From CBDFKQ01 sp965248855 (GTDB lineage Bacteria > Bacteroidota > Bacteroidia > Cytophagales > 172606-1), in assembly GCA_965248855.1 (NCBI GenBank), contig CBDFKQ010000014.1, positions 248,001 to 312,000 on the forward strand: a stretch of DNA of 64,000 nt. The letters run 5' to 3'. A model generated the notes under the pieces. The model was not told the origin of the DNA and ran no database searches. It saw nothing but the letters and a program-made list of their open reading frames with translations. This document shows positions 63,339 through 64,000 of this stretch, piece by piece; position 1 is the stretch's first letter; the number at the start of each line of letters is the position of its first letter. The position numbers and the translations under genes are program-made.

Positions 63339-64000
63339 TTATTTTTTATTATCATCCATTTCAACAACAAGTTCTTCCCACTCACTTTCAAGCATTTTTA
63401 TTTTATCTGATATTTGCCTGTATCTTTCATTAAGAGCCTTTAGTTTTTCTGCATGGTTATAATTTTCTGCTTTGGCTAAGTCCTCTTCCATTTTAATCTT
63501 CTGCTTTTCAAGTTCCGACATTTCATTCTCCGTTTCTTGTAATTTCTGACTTACTTTTTTAATGTCTTTTTGTACAGGTTTTTTTTCGGAATGCGATGAC
63601 AAAGTTTTTTGTTCAACAGGCTTGGCAATTACAGTATTTTTTTTATCCGGTCCATTTAGTTTTTCATTTGCTTCCCTTGTTTCTTTCCAGATTTCATATT
63701 CTTCGTAAGTGCCGGGGTATTCTTTTATTTGATAATCTTCAATGTACCAAATCTTATTCGCTACTCTCGATACAAAATGCCTGTCATGGGATATTACTAC
63801 ATAACTTCCTTCATAATGTTCAAGCGCCTGAATTAATATATTTACAGATTGCATATCCAAGTGATTGGTTGGTTCATCAAGCAATAAAAAATTAGCTTGC
63901 GAAATTAATACTTTCGATAAAGCAACCCTAGATTTTTCTCCACCCGATAAAACTTTTATTTTTTTAAAAGCATCGTCATTACTAAATAAAAAACAACCTA
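63339..64000 (-). CDS. ABC-F family ATP-binding protein, 5' part outside window
   Basis: About 220 C-terminal residues; the frame is open through the right edge. Visible parts: ABC signature VLSGGEKSRVALSK, Walker B FLLLDEPTNHLDM with the catalytic Glu, and the H-loop YVVISHDRHFVSRVAN, then IWYIEDYQIKEYPGTYEEY. A basic linker leads to a C-terminal coiled coil (KVSQKLQETENEMSELEKQK; MLESEWEELVVEMDD) as in Uup/YdiF-type ABC-F proteins. These act on ribosomes rather than as transporters. There is no membrane domain. Confidence 0.93.
   Translation of the reverse strand, partial: GCFLFSNDDAFKKIKVLSGGEKSRVALSKVLISQANFLLLDEPTNHLDMQSVNILIQALEHYEGSYVVISHDRHFVSRVANKIWYIEDYQIKEYPGTYEEYEIWKETREANEKLNGPDKKNTVIAKPVEQKTLSSHSEKKPVQKDIKKVSQKLQETENEMSELEKQKIKMEEDLAKAENYNHAEKLKALNERYRQISDKIKMLESEWEELVVEMDDNKK

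Overview
The window is AT-rich, densely coded chromosomal DNA from a member of the Bacteroidota. Four predicted secreted proteins end in a type IX secretion (T9SS) C-terminal sorting domain. There is a TonB-dependent receptor with a carboxypeptidase-like N-terminal domain, a LytS/LytR-type two-component pair, a DUF3857 transglutaminase protein, and almost no Shine-Dalgarno sequences before start codons. The coding style suggests an environmental Chitinophagia-, Sphingobacteriia- or Flavobacteriia-like organism. I cannot name a genus. I see no rRNA, tRNA or CRISPR array.

Layout. 1-6.3 kb: the end of an OmpA-family gene, a LytTR regulator with its LytS-type kinase, a small periplasmic protein and a TonB-dependent receptor. 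6.3-9.9 kb: a sparsely coded stretch with a T9SS-exported glycoside hydrolase, an NTF2-like protein, a decayed lipoprotein gene and two copies of a 38-bp repeat. 9.9-11.2 kb: lpdA. 11.6-18.9 kb: a four-gene operon of secreted proteins (two short fibre-like coiled-coil proteins, then two very large CARDB/Ig-like T9SS proteins); its function is unknown. 19.3-33.1 kb: mostly housekeeping genes (mini-parvulin, GapN-type aldehyde dehydrogenase, cation/proton antiporter, Lrp regulator, hpt, gcvH, PpiD-like foldase). Among them lies a membrane gene that I read as a catalytically empty half of a proton-pumping pyrophosphatase.

33.7-42.6 kb is a coherent nitrate-assimilation locus. A NarX-like sensor kinase and NarL-like regulator diverge from an operon encoding a nitrate transporter, a three-part nitrate reductase (molybdopterin + FAD/NAD + BFD iron-sulfur domains in one chain) and a sulfite/nitrite-reductase-like protein that has lost the siroheme/Fe-S cysteines and gained a rubredoxin tail. 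No nitrite reductase lies in the window.

43.2-57.2 kb: a secreted M12B-like metalloprotease, a transglutaminase-like membrane protein, a PfkB sugar kinase, a thioredoxin-fold protein without its CxxC, a TonB-like protein, an IS256 transposase remnant, pcm, an ALDH7-type dehydrogenase, a lone receiver protein, a helical-repeat protein and a family 2 glycosyltransferase. 57.3-59.7 kb: ftsQ-ftsA, separated from the rest of the division cluster and closed by a strong terminator at the ftsA stop. 60.3-64 kb: an acyltransferase, an intact IS110-family element with a possible bridge-RNA leader, and the end of an ABC-F gene that runs off the window.

The observations I would follow first are the half H+-PPase, the rubredoxin-tailed pseudo-siroheme reductase with its fused nitrate reductase, the IS110 leader RNA, and the four-gene secreted operon.
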